A stretch of 64,000 bases of DNA from NCBI GenBank assembly GCA_964247055.1, contig OZ176053.1, positions 12,338,001 through 12,402,000 on the forward strand, written 5' to 3'. A program made the position numbers and the translations under genes. The notes beneath the pieces were generated by a model that ran no database searches, had not been told where the DNA came from, and was given only the letters and a program-made list of their open reading frames with translations. Shown one piece after another: positions 50,240 through 61,798 of the stretch. This stretch comes from Paragordius varius (Eukaryota; Nematomorpha). The number at the start of each line of letters is the position of its first letter. Within the stretch, counting starts at the first letter, position 1.

Positions 50240-52420
50240 AACGTAGATTTACAGAAAACCAAAGGTTCAAACTAAAAACAAAAGACAAGAAACCAAACAT
50301 AAATGGAAATTTGTTCGCAAATGTCAAAATATTTCCAGGTGATGATTGCGGGGATCACAACCTCCTAAATGCCAGAATTAAACTAAAAATTAACAATAAA
50401 AACAAAAATATACATAACGACAATAATTATGAATTCCAAAATATCTGAACCCTTTATGTTATTAACAAACATTGCATTACTGGAATCTATAAAGGAATTG
50501 AACACTCATGACTGCTTGAATTACATAAAAACTAAAATTGACACTATTTTACAGAAACATCTAATTAAGAAACCAAAGAAAAAGATTACTTATCTTTCAT
50601 CAGCTGCCCTCGATATTGCCGAAAAAAAGATGTATAGCCAAAAACAATCCCAATCAAAAGAAGCTTTATAACAAATCAAATAAAGAGTTTGCTAACAAAT
50701 TGATATATACGCATATTACGATAATCTTTGCGATGAAATGAAAAATAAAAATAGAAAGGGTATAAACATTTTCACCTCGGTCAATTAAACTATTGCAACA
50801 AAAATATATTTATAAAGGCCCTAAACTTGATTCCAATGGGATAGAAATTACTGAAAAACATAAAATAATTAAGAGGTGGAAACAATATTCCAAAGACTTT
50901 TACAGTGACTCAAACGTCACACATTCTCCCCATTACATCCCCATAGACTAACCACCCATCCTAGAAAGCGAGATCCTCAATGCAATTAGATCCCTATCTC
51001 GCAACAAAGCCTTGGGATATGACGACATCCCTGTAGAAATACTAAATTACATTCTAATAAAAAAAACTTACAATCGTTTATCAAAAAATATTTTAATCCG
51101 GCATCTGGCCAAACAATTGTAAATCTCTACTTATACCGATTCATAAAAAAGGCCATCCTAAAATATATGCAGCAATTACCGAATAATAGCGCTTATATCG
51201 CAAACCTTAAAAATATAATTAAAAATATTGTATTATAGATTATTATCTTAAGTTGAGAATAACATCCCACAAAATCAAGCTGGTTTTCGGCAGACACCAT
51301 ATCTGCAACCTTTGATTTATCATGGAAAAATATATGCACAACAAACCATTTTATCTTTGTTTTATTGATTACACAAAAGGCTTTGACAGGATAATTCACA
51401 ACACACTATGGGAAGCCATGGAAAAAATTGGCACAATATCTGGTCTCATTCAAATAATAAAATTTTTATACAGCAACACTTAGGCATGTATTTAAACAGC
51501 AAACGGTGCCTCTGATTGGTTTTCTGCAAATAGGGGCGCCCGGTAGCATCCTTTCACCACTATTATTCAATATCTACACCGAACATATCTGGTCCAAGTT
51601 AGATACTCAGAATCATATCGGTATAAAACTAGGCGGAAAAATGATTAATAACCTTAAATACACGGACGACGTCCTACTTGCTGACTCACATTACGATTTA
51701 CAACGCCTTCCGGAAAAACTACATCTTGAGAGCCAATTTCATGGCCTCGAAATTGAGTTGACAAAAACCAAAGTCATATTAAATGACACCACATGCTCAA
51801 TCAAAATCGAGCACTGTATATAAACACTCGACAACTATATATATATATTTAGGAGTCGAAATTAATAAAAAAAATAATACAACACCTGAAGTTAAAGGAG
51901 GACTAGCCATAGCCAGGGCTAAAATGAAATCATATCGCAAGATATGGTTTTTACGAAAAATAACCAAAACTTCCAAAATAAAAATTTTTAAAATAATATC
52001 CCCAATTGAAACTTATGGCTGTGAAAGCTGGGTATGCAAAACAAAAAATTATACCAACTTTTGAGCAAACCTGTTAAAGAATACTACTTGGTAGAAAATG
52101 GACGGACAACTCTAATTAATGGATCCGCAATACAATCAACCCTAAGATTACATTACTTTAAATGATAACAAAACGGAGATTAGGTTACTTTGGCCACGTC
52201 ATCCGCAACAAGAATTTGGAGAAAACAATCATGCTGGACCTGGTAGAAGGTAAATGTAAAATAGACATACCCAGAAAAAGATGGTTAAAACAATGAACAG
52301 ATGACAATTACCTTACCCTTCTCCAATCTGATCAATTTATCCTTAGACAGCCGCTCAGAAAATTTGTCAACTAAGTCCAGCAAAAAGTTGAATATTAACT
52401 AGGCTGTCATTCATCATTCA
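50240..52420 (+). mobile_element. 5'-truncated, decayed non-LTR retrotransposon (RTE/BovB-like LINE)
   Basis: The sequence reads, with stops and frame changes, as an endonuclease-reverse transcriptase polyprotein. In order: the endonuclease C-terminus PGDDCGDHNLLNARIKLKI (about 50340), a linker, NKALGYDDIPVEIL (RT motif 1, about 51000), NQAGFRQT, FIDYTKGFDRIIHNTLW (motif A, about 51350), GSILSPLLFNIYTEHI (motif B, about 51530), NNLKYTDDVLLAD (catalytic motif C, with YTDD instead of the usual YADD, about 51650), ETYGCESWVC, RRLGYFGHVIRN and KRWLKQ. The order and wording match the RTE/BovB type of LINE. The 5' end of the endonuclease is missing, and several internal stops (for example after GCESWVC...NF) show it is dead. 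Clade is from memory, not a tree. Confidence 0.8.
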
Positions 52421-52439
52421 TTTATAAATATCAATACTT

Positions 52440-52908
52440 TACGATCTTTTGAGTAGTTTTGAATATCTTAAAAAGTTTTTAAGGTATTAGGCCGAATTTA
52501 AAAATATGCTTTCTTTAGCGTTTTAGGCGAATAACATCTAATAATTGTAAAAACGCCGCTATTTTTTTTTCATATTTTTTAACACTTTATTACCTTTTTA
52601 CTTTTTTGTCCTAGTTTACCCTTTGGGGTAGTTTTAAATCCCAGAGCTCATTTTTGTTTAAAGTTTTGTAAGTTATTTTAATCAAAATTTAATTATCGAT
52701 TGTACTCATGTATTGATGATAAAGCCTAATTTTTACAGTTTTGATTAGTCTATGGGACAGTCCAAAACTACATTGAAACGAACACCTTATATTAAAATCA
52801 AAATGTATCTATGTTTTGCTCGTAAAATGTAGTCTGAAAGCTTTTTAAAGTTAATTATTTACATTTTTTAACCATAATATACATTTGCCTGTTAAATTAG
52901 CCCTAAAT
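52440..52908. repeat. TTAA-flanked repeat family, two fragments beside the LINE
   Basis: 52480-52530 contains the GCCGAATTTAAAAATATGCT and TTTTAGGCG core. At 52579 a fresh left end TTAACACTTTATTACC begins, followed by TTTGTCCTAGTTTACC and CCCAGAGCTC. It runs in the opposite orientation to the copy at 58.5-59.0 kb, reaching AACCATAATATACATTTGCC before being interrupted by the hAT element. Confidence 0.5.
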
Positions 52909-55137
52909 CAGTGGTACTCACCAAAAAAATTTGACGGGCCAAATAAAATATATTTTTTCGATGGCCATGAACCTTATAATGGCAATTATTCCATAGCTAT
53001 TTGACACATATGCACATATTTATACTCAGCACGAAGAATATTTTGTGGATCGCATGAAATCCAGCTGAAAACTTGTTTTGCACCATCTAATTTAAATTAA
53101 AATATTTTGCTATCAACATTTATTTTCATATTAATTAATAATTTTTGGCGAAATTGGTTTCTCACACAGGCCATTCTTAATAAGTCATCCATATGTCTGT
53201 CTGTATTCTTGACATACTTCATTTTTGAATATGCCGTCTTACACGTGTAAGTTGAAGGAAAAACAGTTAGGATAACTTGAGCGCATCTTTTATATCTTCA
53301 TATTTATGGCACATATTGGCAAAACTCTGCATTTCTTTTTCTCCACGATTTCCCTAGAATATAGCCTCTAAATTGGAATCATTTTTAAAATCTACGGATT
53401 CAATGATATGCGCCTGATCAAACCGAAGTGCTTAAATTGCTTAATATTGATATATCCATATGCCATAAATTTTCGAGTTTTAAGCATTTTTTAATATTTC
53501 TTAATTCTTGAAATTTGAATTTCGTCTCATTGGATAAAAATGTTAAATGATTGTCTATTATTAACCGTGGTAAATTCCATATTTTCTTTATGAATCGTTT
53601 TAATTTTATGAGTAATGTCACAAAGGTAGGCTAATAAAACCCACCATTCGTCACTATCTTCCTCGTCAAACTTTCTGTTATCTTTTATAAATAATATAAT
53701 TTCATGTCTTAAAACAAAAAATCTGTTTAATAGCCATCTCACAGCGGTGTACAAACGAATATCAAACTGACTGTGGATCTTTCAGAAGGTTTTTGAATTT
53801 ACGGCGGTTGAATTTGCCACAGATGTGATTAGCTATATCCACAACCGTTTTAATTACTGTGATGGATTCATCTTTTACACGCGTAACCAAATTTCGTTGA
53901 TGAATAAAGCAGTAAAAGGAAATATTTTGATTATATTTGTTTTTCGAAAGAACTTTGTTTATTCCAATCATAGAGGGACAACCATCTGTGCAGATCTAAA
54001 CCATTTTTTTCAAAGATATACCATTATTAATAAAAAAAGTGCTAATTATTTCGAAAAAATCACTTCCTTTCGTGGTATTATTCATTAGTAAAATTTTTAA
54101 ATATTCCTCGCTGATTATGTTGTTGTAAAATCTCAAAGCACATAAAGTTGTTGAACTAATATTGCTAGAATCAATAGCAATACTACTATATTTGCACTTT
54201 TTCAGAACAAATGTTTTGTAAAAAATATATTTAGACATATCTTCAATGCTTGAAGCACATGTTGAATCAGAAAGTTAAAGTTGTTTTTGCCTCATGATAT
54301 GATCTTTATTATGGAATTTATCAAATCAAAAAGTGCAATTATTTATTAGACATTCTTTTTAGTTGGAAATCTGTAAACGGTTTTATATATTTTCCTAAAA
54401 TATAGCAAATTTAATACGAAGCTAATGTTACAGCTTTTTCCTGGGATAAAGCTATGGACATAATAGATTTTTCTTTTTGGTATAATTCCTTAATCTTTTT
54501 ATATTTTTCGTTTCTTTCCTCATGATTTTCTGGTATTTTACGAGAATGATGGATTGTAAAATGTGTTTCAATTTAAAATTATGTTGTCCTTACATACAAG
54601 GGAGGTAACAACATTTTTATTTTAAACGACAAAAAATTTATCTTCTTATTCTTTTAGCTTATACACGTTTTTTAGCATTAGATGTCATCCTTCAATTTAT
54701 GTGTAAATATTATGCAAATATTTTCAAAAAAATAAGAATATGTTTTCACTTATGCAATAAAAAAACAGGTCGAAATTTAATGAATGAGAATGAGTTCGGA
54801 TAGCAATGAAAAGAATATGTATATGCAAGTTTGGATGAAAGGCTTGCTTAAATACGATGGAATGCAATAAAAATTTCAAATAGAAAAGAAAATAATATAC
54901 AGAAACAACGTGTGCCAAAATTTTGAAATCATTTTAATGTAGGCAATTTTTTCTAATTTTGGGTAAAAAAAATTAACAAAATTTTATCTAAAGAAAATAA
55001 ATTAATATTAAAATAAGCGAATATGTTTATGTGTAATTTAAAAATTCTTCTAATAAAAAAATAAGTATCAATATGGCCATAGGGCAATTTTAAAGCACTC
55101 TTTGGGCCGCATGCGGCCCGCGGTTTGAGTATCACTG
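52909..55137 (-). mobile_element. Decayed hAT element with transposase remnants
   Basis: Ends CAGTGGTACTCA (52909) and TGAGTATCACTG (55137) are inverted repeats with one mismatch. Flanking 8-mers CCCTAAAT and GCCTAAAA match at six of eight, a worn hAT target duplication. Subterminal GCGGCCCGCGG is typical. The interior carries a ZBED5/GTF2IRD2-type hAT transposase on the minus strand. It is nested inside a TTAA-family repeat. At 2229 bp it is close to the size of a full short hAT element. Confidence 0.85.
53400..54240 (-). pseudogene. hAT transposase pseudogene (ZBED5/GTF2IRD2-like)
   Basis: Several overlapping minus-strand frames carry consecutive pieces of one transposase. These are YSSIAIDSSNISSTT and FFEIISTFFINNGISLKKMV (54238-53996), YCFIHQRNLVTRV...VDIANHI...FKNLL (53971-53762), AVRWLLNRFFVLRHEIILFI and DEWWVLLAYLCDITHKIK (53754-53560). 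The order and wording follow the ZBED5/FAM200-type hAT core (IDESTD, CFIHREAL, TEVRWLSRG...FELR, LAYLADIF). Frames change between blocks at about 53.99 and 53.76 kb, and no single frame spans them, so it is inactive. The BED zinc finger was not seen. Confidence 0.8.
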
Positions 55138-55540
55138 GCCTAAAATATTCAAATTTTAAATAACTCTTGGATATAAAATACTACAAAAGGTAATGTAGTA
55201 TTAAATTGCCAATCCTAAAGGCATATAAATGTATATGATGATTAGATAATGTAAGTAATAACTTTTAAAAGCTTTTTTCGTTCCATTTTACCAGCAAAAA
55301 CTTAATATTTATTGATTTTAAAATCAGCTTAGTTAACTCTGTTTAGAACTGTCTCAATTTTAGATTCTAAAAGTCACAATGAAAAAATACATGCATTTTT
55401 ATCTTATACGGGAACATTATGCTTGTTAATAAATTTTAAGACTTTAAAACAGTAGCCTATTTACAAAATTGAGCCCTGGGATAAAACCTACCCAAATAAG
55501 TCATCGCCAAAAAAAGTGATAAGATCATAGTGTTAAATAC
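55138..55540. repeat. TTAA-flanked repeat family, further copies
   Basis: GGATATAAAATACTACAAAA then GGTAATGTAGTATTAA (to about 55204) is a right end of this family. A second copy follows with TTTTACCAGCAAAAACTTAA, CTGTCTCAATTTTAGA, GAGCCCTGGGATAAAACCTA and an end ATCATAGTGTTAA near 55535. Together with the left part at 52579 they show that the hAT element landed in pre-existing repeats. Confidence 0.45.
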
Positions 55541-55768
55541 ATATATTGAACTATATTATATCAGTAGATTTTATCAAAAATTTTAATGAACATGACATCG
55601 CTAGCTTAGCGGATTTTTCAATTTCAACAATTATAAATATTTTATAAACTTTTATAGCCTAAAACAATCAGGAGCCTGACCTATTATCAGAAATTATTCT
55701 AGCATATTAAAATCCCTTGATTCAACCTTTAAGTTTTTTCTTGGCGTTTTTTTCTTATTATTACTCTG

Positions 55769-56055
55769 CAGGGGTGTTCAACACAAATGGCTTCGAGGGC
55801 CACGTTTTAACTAAAAATTTGGGCGGGCCGCATTTGAAATATACATTGGCATGATAAATATTTTATTAGATTTCAGACACAAGACTGTAAAATGCAAACA
55901 CAATTTAACAAGTTTTCAATTTGTTGTTAATACAGACGTATTCTAAGAATTTGTTTATAAAATATCAATTGTTCTTTTGTAAGCATATTTTTGCAATCAT
56001 AAATTCCCAAACTTTTCGCGGTCCGTACATATTGCATGGGACAACATTTTTGCAA
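55769..56055. mobile_element. Older hAT-type MITE, relative of the one at 27583
   Basis: The left end CAGGGGTGTTCAACACAAAT is almost the same as the left end at 27583. The interior shares CGTTTTAACT, GCGGGCCGCAT, TAAGACTGTAAAATGCAAAC-like and TTAATACAGACGTATT blocks with it. The right end (GGGACAACATTTTTG) is degraded and no target duplication is visible. Confidence 0.65.
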
Positions 56056-56750
56056 AATATCGTTTTTAATTATAACTCTAACAATATCACATCTTAATTA
56101 ATCTTAAACAGAATATGTGGTTTATTTTGCATTATTATTATATTTAGATAATGTCCACTGTCATTAAGGGTCTCATAAAATAAATAATAGATTTTTTGAA
56201 TAAATCTAACATTTTGGTTAATAAATGTTATATAAGTGATTTCCACCTGGTTCAATTTTATTCCGTTTTGAAATATTTGATCGAAAACAGTCATGATATC
56301 GCTAGTTATCGGACTGAAATGAATGTGGCTCCTTAATAGATAAACTAGATTTTAAAGGAGCTCATTAGTAGGCGCTATTTATTTTAAAGCTCAATGAGGG
56401 GGATGTAATTAAAGAAGGCTTTACTATATAACATGATTAAAAGAAAGGTCTTTTTTACATTTTATTATAATTTAAATTATATCTCTCAATTTTGTGCTAA
56501 AATTATATATTTCACCTGTTTTATAGAGTAAGAATGGTTGAAATGAAGCAGATTTAAGAAATGAATATTATAAATATTGATCTTAAACAGTCGTTTGCAC
56601 ATAATATTATGAACTAAAAAATCAACCTTAAACGTATGTTCAATATTTTTAGTTAAAAGTTATAAAAATTGAGGATAGAAACAAACTACTACTATTTTTC
56701 TTTGAGATAGAATAACAAATTAAATATAAAAATTTATTATTTAAAGATAC
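56056..56750. other. Intergenic, nothing recognised
   Basis: AT-rich sequence with short open frames only. TTTATT at 56733-56738 would be an AATAAA on the minus strand, 13-18 nt beyond the stop of the next gene. Confidence 0.45.
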
Positions 56751-57163
56751 TTATCGCTTAGAAAATTTTGATTTGCGTCTTGCCTTTTTAAATAAAAGAC
56801 TAATATCATCTTTAATCGGTTTTCCCTCAATTTTTGCCATAATTTTTTTATATTCGATTTTGTTCTTGGCTGATTTGGAATCGTTGTTCTGCAAAAATAT
56901 TTATTTATATTATACACTATGCATTCACCATTATTAAGCAAAAATGTTATGCATATAATATATTAAAATATGAAAATTTAATATTTTAAAAATTATAAAC
57001 ATTAAAAAATTACTTTTAATATGTTTTGATTGAGCTTTTGATTCAATTTTATCCAACCTTGATAATCATTTGAAGCAGGCAGACCTTTTTTTCTTTTTGT
57101 GTTCTTACTGTTAGTGATAATTTTGTGATAAAATATTTCTTCTTCTGGTTCGTTCAAAGACAT
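56751..57163 (-). CDS. Small basic protein of unknown function (two exons)
   Basis: Exon 1 57014-57163 (50 codons, starting MSLNEPEEEIFYHKI) and exon 2 56751-56888 (45 codons, ending FKKARRKSKFSKR) join in frame through a 125-nt intron with GTAATT/TTTGCAG borders, giving 95 residues. The N-terminus is acidic, then a KNTKRKKG patch, a GWIKLNQKLNQNI segment, KSAKNKIEYKKIMAKIEGK and a strongly basic tail. This composition suggests a nuclear or nucleolar protein, but I do not recognise a family. The frame-preserving splice, the ATG start and a minus-strand AATAAA just past the stop support a real gene. Confidence 0.6.
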
Positions 57164-57379
57164 GCCGTTTTATACCTACACATTCTCACATGGTTATTTA
57201 ATATTTTTGATTATAATTATATAATATTGAATTATAAAACCTATATTTTGGTTTTAAATGACTGCAAACAAAATTTTTTATCTATGGTTTTTGATCGTGT
57301 TAATTATATATACTATTAGTTGAGTAGGTTGTGTAGGGGAAATATATAAATTGAATTATAAATAATGTCTGTTTTATAT

Positions 57380-57590
57380 AAATTATCAAAACGTAAGTTT
57401 TATAAATATAATCAAGAAAAATTAAATTTTAATGTTTTAATTATCCACTTTCTTTGGAAGAATTGCTAGCCTAGTTATAAAATTACAAAATATTTATCCG
57501 ATAAATTAACTAAACGTAATTTTTATACATATAATCAAGAAAAATTAAATTTTACTATCTTAATTAGCTATTTTCTTTAATTTGTTTTGC
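57380..57590. repeat. Two-copy tandem duplication of about 120 bp
   Basis: ATAATCAAGAAAAATTAAAT followed by TTTAATTA(T/G)C(C/T)A-type sequence and TTTCTTT occurs at about 57409 and again at about 57532, preceded in both by AAACGTAA(G)TTTTTATA-like sequence. Confidence 0.6.
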
Positions 57591-57744
57591 AAACGCATTA
57601 TTGAAAATTATATTTTATAAGAGTTTTTGGGGATTATAGTTTTGAGAAAGCTGTTGCGACTTTTGTGACAACTTTTCTTAATCAGAAGATGGCAAAATTC
57701 GGCTAAATATTTTTTTGCCATAAGGCAAATGTTTTCTTATTTAA

Positions 57745-58260
57745 CTTTTTGATTCAAATTAGATATCCAAATAACCCCCGACAAATTGGCTATTTTCAGA
57801 TAACTACTGAAAAAACGGTTCCAATTTAAATTTATCCTTCTGTCCTAAAAAAATATATATAAATAATCCAAAAACTTTAGTTTTGGGAAAAAAATTCCGT
57901 ATCAAACTACTTTGACATTTTTGCAAAATCGTGTTAATTCGATTCCAAGCATAGAAATAAGTTTACTATTTTAGTAAAATAACATTTAACATATGACCAG
58001 AAAGTGGTATATTTTAAATAATTTTTATATTTAGTTAATGCACATTTCATGTTGGCTTAATTACAATTGGGTTTTACCTCTGAATAAGTATTATCAAGTA
58101 ATTTTGAAATATTATATTATATTTCGGCTCATTATTATATAAAGGCAAACTTTTGCCATGGCTTCAATTTATTCCACAATTATATAAATTTCAACAAACA
58201 TCGGTACTCCAATTCGAATCGAAGGACCGAAATGAATGCGTTCTATCCAAGTGTAATATC
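57745..58260. repeat. Diverged copy of the 8.4-kb foldback family
   Basis: Shares with 8378-9270 the blocks GATTCAAATTAGATATCCAA, ACGGTTCCAATTTAAATTTA, TCAAACTACTTTGACATTTT and, at the right, CCAATTCGAATCGAAGGACC, in the same order and with the outer ends inverted. Confidence 0.5.
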
Positions 58261-58519
58261 ACTATTTTATTATAAACTCTCAGTACGCACAAAAAATATC
58301 CTGATGACTATATTGAAAAATGTATCAGGTTTCGCATACATTTTTAGAATTACGACTGATTAAAAAAAATAAAAAAAGCAAATCATAATATTTATAATAT
58401 TTTTATTTCATGATGGGGGTATGCCTTTCTCCACTAAAATGGACTAATTCTCTTTAAAAAACGTTATGCCGAGATTGCGCAGCCAGATTTAACACTCCAT
58501 TTTGGTGTGGTTTTATATC

Positions 58520-59026
58520 ACACCATTTTAAATTTGAATATTCTATAAAGTATTAAGGCAATGAAGCCGAATTTAAATATATGCTTTCTTAACCTTTTAG
58601 GCATACTATATAAAAAATTTGAAAAAGATGATTGTAAAAAAACCCTCATATCAAACTTTTTACCGCCATTTTTTCTATAATTTTTTTTATATGCTAATCC
58701 AATAGGAAAATGTATATTATGGTTAAAAAATGTAAATAACTTAAACAAGTTTTCAGACTACATTTAACCAGCAAAAACTAGATATATTATGATCTTAATA
58801 TCAGGTTTCGTTTCAATGTAGTTTTGGACTGTCCCAATTTTAGACTCTAGTCACAAAACTGTAATTAATATGACCTTTTTGGTCTAACACATGGTAACAA
58901 TATTTGAGAATTTTTTAATTGACATAACTTTTAGAACTGCAGTTTCTTTCCAAAATTGAGCTCTGGGATATAAAACTACCCAAATGTGTAAACTAGGACA
59001 AATGTGAAAAGGTAATGAAGTGTTAA
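58520..59026. repeat. TTAA-flanked repeat family, best right end
   Basis: Runs from the GCCGAATTTAAATATATGCT core through CCGCCATTTTTTC, TTTTGGACTGTCCCAATTTT and GAGCTCTGGGATATAAAACT to GGTAATGAAGTG followed by TTAA (59023-59026). It is the least decayed copy and defines the right end; the left boundary is not resolved. Confidence 0.5.
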
Positions 59027-60488
59027 TATGCTAGTTTAAAGCATCAAAAAAATTAAAAGCACAGTTTTGTTAAAAAATTTAGGCGTATTTCTTGGTATTT
59101 TGAAGCATAGGAAAATGATATGAAAACCTTATAAATTATGAAGACATTTACACTTCCAGACCCCTTCACCTTTTTGTCAGCTGACATAATGGGGTAGTTT
59201 TTAAATCAACTACTGCTTTCAATTATTTTAGTTAAAATATAATTATCAAACATTTTTTGTAAAACGGGCTTTACAACATAGATTATTTAACTAATTTGTA
59301 ATAGCCCTAGTTAAAAAGTATCTAAATATAAATAACAAAATATTAGAGGTGTTTTCTTTATATTTAAACTTAATTTTCGTTAATAAGGTATTTCGATTTC
59401 GCCGAATTACAAATGTCTACCCCCTATAATACATTTTTAACGCAGTAATATTAGGCTGCAATTATATGTGAAATTGTTTTGGATAAATAATTAATATCAA
59501 TTATATAATTTTATTTTAAATTATGCGTATCTACTAAATAAATATAGCTCGAACTTCCTTCAATTGAAAAGCCGCTGATTTTTATGAATAATCCATATGT
59601 TGTTAAAAGAAGCATTTATTGACACAATTTTTCAGCTATACGACAAAATAATAAATATTTAGCCACTAGAAGTTACACAAGATATTTTTTGAATTATTAC
59701 AAATTACTAACTATATAAATAATGCGTTTAAAAACCGTAGAATTTATTTGAATATTGTGTTATATCATCGGTACTTTTTAGGATGTTTGAATAAATATGT
59801 TTTGCGGATAATTATTTCGTAAAAGTAATAGAGCTAGGGTTACCGCACGCGGTCGGCAGGCCTCCTGTCGCTCTCCGCTATTGCCCGGGCTACATTCCAA
59901 AAACTACGAAATCTATGCATGATACATTTTTATAATAACATTGTGTCTTTTACTGCCGATTTATTGTTATTTACATTCATTACTAATAGATTAAATTTCA
60001 TGAACACCATCAATAATAATTCGTTACAAGATGTTCAATTTTTTTAAATGCTTTCAAAAACAGTGAATATAGACCACATTATTTCCGTTTTTTAAAAAAC
60101 GGTTTGTTGTCTTATTTATAAATAAATGGATGAAATTAACTGTATATTCCTTCGCATCCACCATGCATTAAATATTTTCGAAGAACACCGCCTAGATTAC
60201 CATCTATATTAAAAATTATATAAATTTCATCAGTTTAAATATGTAGACTTTATTGAAACTAAATCTTGACGATTTCAAAAATTTGGGCAACGAAATAGTC
60301 AGCTTTTATATGGTGAAATTAATAATATTATAGCCAAATATGTTTGATAATTTATTCATCTGCGATTTCGCTCATGTTTAAAAATACTAAAGGGATCCAA
60401 TTTTTTGGCGTAAGTTAAATAATGTTTATAAATTCATTTAATGGAAATAAAAACTAACCGTTTTGTATGTGGCTGAAATTCTAATTAA
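59027..60488. other. Intergenic, no gene recognised
   Basis: AT-rich. A GC-rich island at about 59838-59895 (ACCGCACGCGGTCGGCAGG and GCCCGGGC) is out of character with its surroundings and may be a fragment of a mobile element or a non-coding RNA. No tRNA boxes were recognised in it. Confidence 0.4.
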
Positions 60489-61646
60489 TCTATATATTTA
60501 TAAAAATGGAAAATGCTGGCTTTGTGATCTGGTACAGGAAAACCGGTAGACCCAATCAAATCCAAATATCGAAAAAATATAATCATTAATAAATGTCCCG
60601 ACAATAGCTTCGCCCTTTTTTTGAAATAGGCCCCCAGTTCGGGCCCACCCCGTATGAAAAACGGGTTTTTTTTGAAAACAGAAGTCCACAAAATCGTGTT
60701 TTTGAGATAATTTTCCGGAGAACGTGTTGGACCATTCAATTTCAAATATGAATTTTGTTTACTTATTTTCGATTGCGCCGAACATAGTCGAGCCACTTTT
60801 TTGATTTAGGCCCTCTTTTTACCCGCTCCCCCCGTAAAATGCCATTTTTTTCAAAAAAAACAAAGTCCACAAAAATACTTTTTTGATTGTATTTTTTTGT
60901 CCACGGTATGAGACTGTAAAAATTCGAGAAAGATTTTTCGTATTGCCTGTTAAAAGGCAAAAATTTTAGTCAAGCGTTTCTTTGATGATAGCTGCTGAGT
61001 AAGGATTATCTATCATATGTATAGCATGTTAAAAGATATATGGATATTAATACATTATTTATCCTCATCTATATATTTATAAAAATGGAAAATGCTGGCT
61101 TTGTGATCTGGTACAGGAAAACCGGTAGACCCAATCAAATCCAAATATCGAAAAAATATAATCATTAATAAATGTCCCGACAATAGCTTCGCCCTTTTTT
61201 TGAAATAGGCCCCCAGTTCGGGCCCACCCCGTATGAAAAACGGGTTTTTTTTGAAAACAGAAGTCCACAAAATCGTGTTTTTGAGACAATTTTCCGGAGA
61301 ACGTGTTGGATCATTCAATTTCAAATATGAATTTTGTTTACTTATTTTCGATTGCGCCGAACATAGTCGAGCCACTTTTTTGATTTAGGCCCTCTTTTTA
61401 CCCGCTCCCCCCGTAAAATGCCATTTTTTTCAAAAAAAACAAAGTCCACAAAAATATTTTTTTGATTGTATTTTTTTGTCCACGGTATGAGACTGTAAAA
61501 ATTCGAGAAAGATTTTTCGTATTGCCTGTTAAAAGGCAAAAATTTTAGTCAAGCGTTTCTTTGATGATAGCTGCTGAGTAAGGAGTATCTATCATATGTA
61601 TAGCATGTTAAAAGATATATGGATATTAAAACATTATTTATGGTAA
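60489..61646. repeat. 579-bp tandem repeat inside Helitron 2
   Basis: Two units at exact 579-bp spacing, nearly identical by eye (a handful of substitutions). Both end CATTATTTAT plus four to six bases before the next TC. Diverged from the 1058-bp units of copy 1 at scattered positions, so the arrays amplified separately. Confidence 0.9.
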
Positions 61647-61798
61647 TCTATATATTTATAAAAATGGAAAATGCTGGCTTTGTGATCTACAGGAAAAACG
61701 GTACACCCATTCAAATCCAAACTTCGAACCCCCCCCCCCCCCCCCCAGAAGTCCGAAGGACTTCCTCGGGCTGCGTAGCAGCACGAGATTCACGCTAG
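61647..61798. mobile_element. Minimal 152-bp Helitron unit at the array end
   Basis: This last unit alone has everything a non-autonomous Helitron needs: a preceding A, TC start, the first 30 bases of the 5' terminus, then C-tract, hairpins, CTAG and following T. It may represent the ancestral short element onto whose front the array units were added. Confidence 0.55.

Larger units (their letters stand above)
57164..58500. other. Intergenic with repeats
   Basis: No gene seen. It holds a two-copy tandem duplication (57380-57590) and a diverged foldback copy (57745-58260), both listed separately. Confidence 0.5.
60489..61798. mobile_element. Non-autonomous Helitron with internal tandem array (copy 2)
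   Basis: 5' TC at 60489 after host A; 3' CTAG at 61795-61798 before host T. It has the same C-tract and double hairpin (61748-61787) as copy 1. The interior has two 579-bp units (60489, 61068) and a 152-bp terminal unit (61647-61798). Each unit starts with the Helitron 5' terminus TCTATATATTTATAAAAATG. The 579-bp unit looks like the front of subunit A joined to the back of subunit B of the 1058-bp unit. No protein-coding capacity. Confidence 0.87.
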
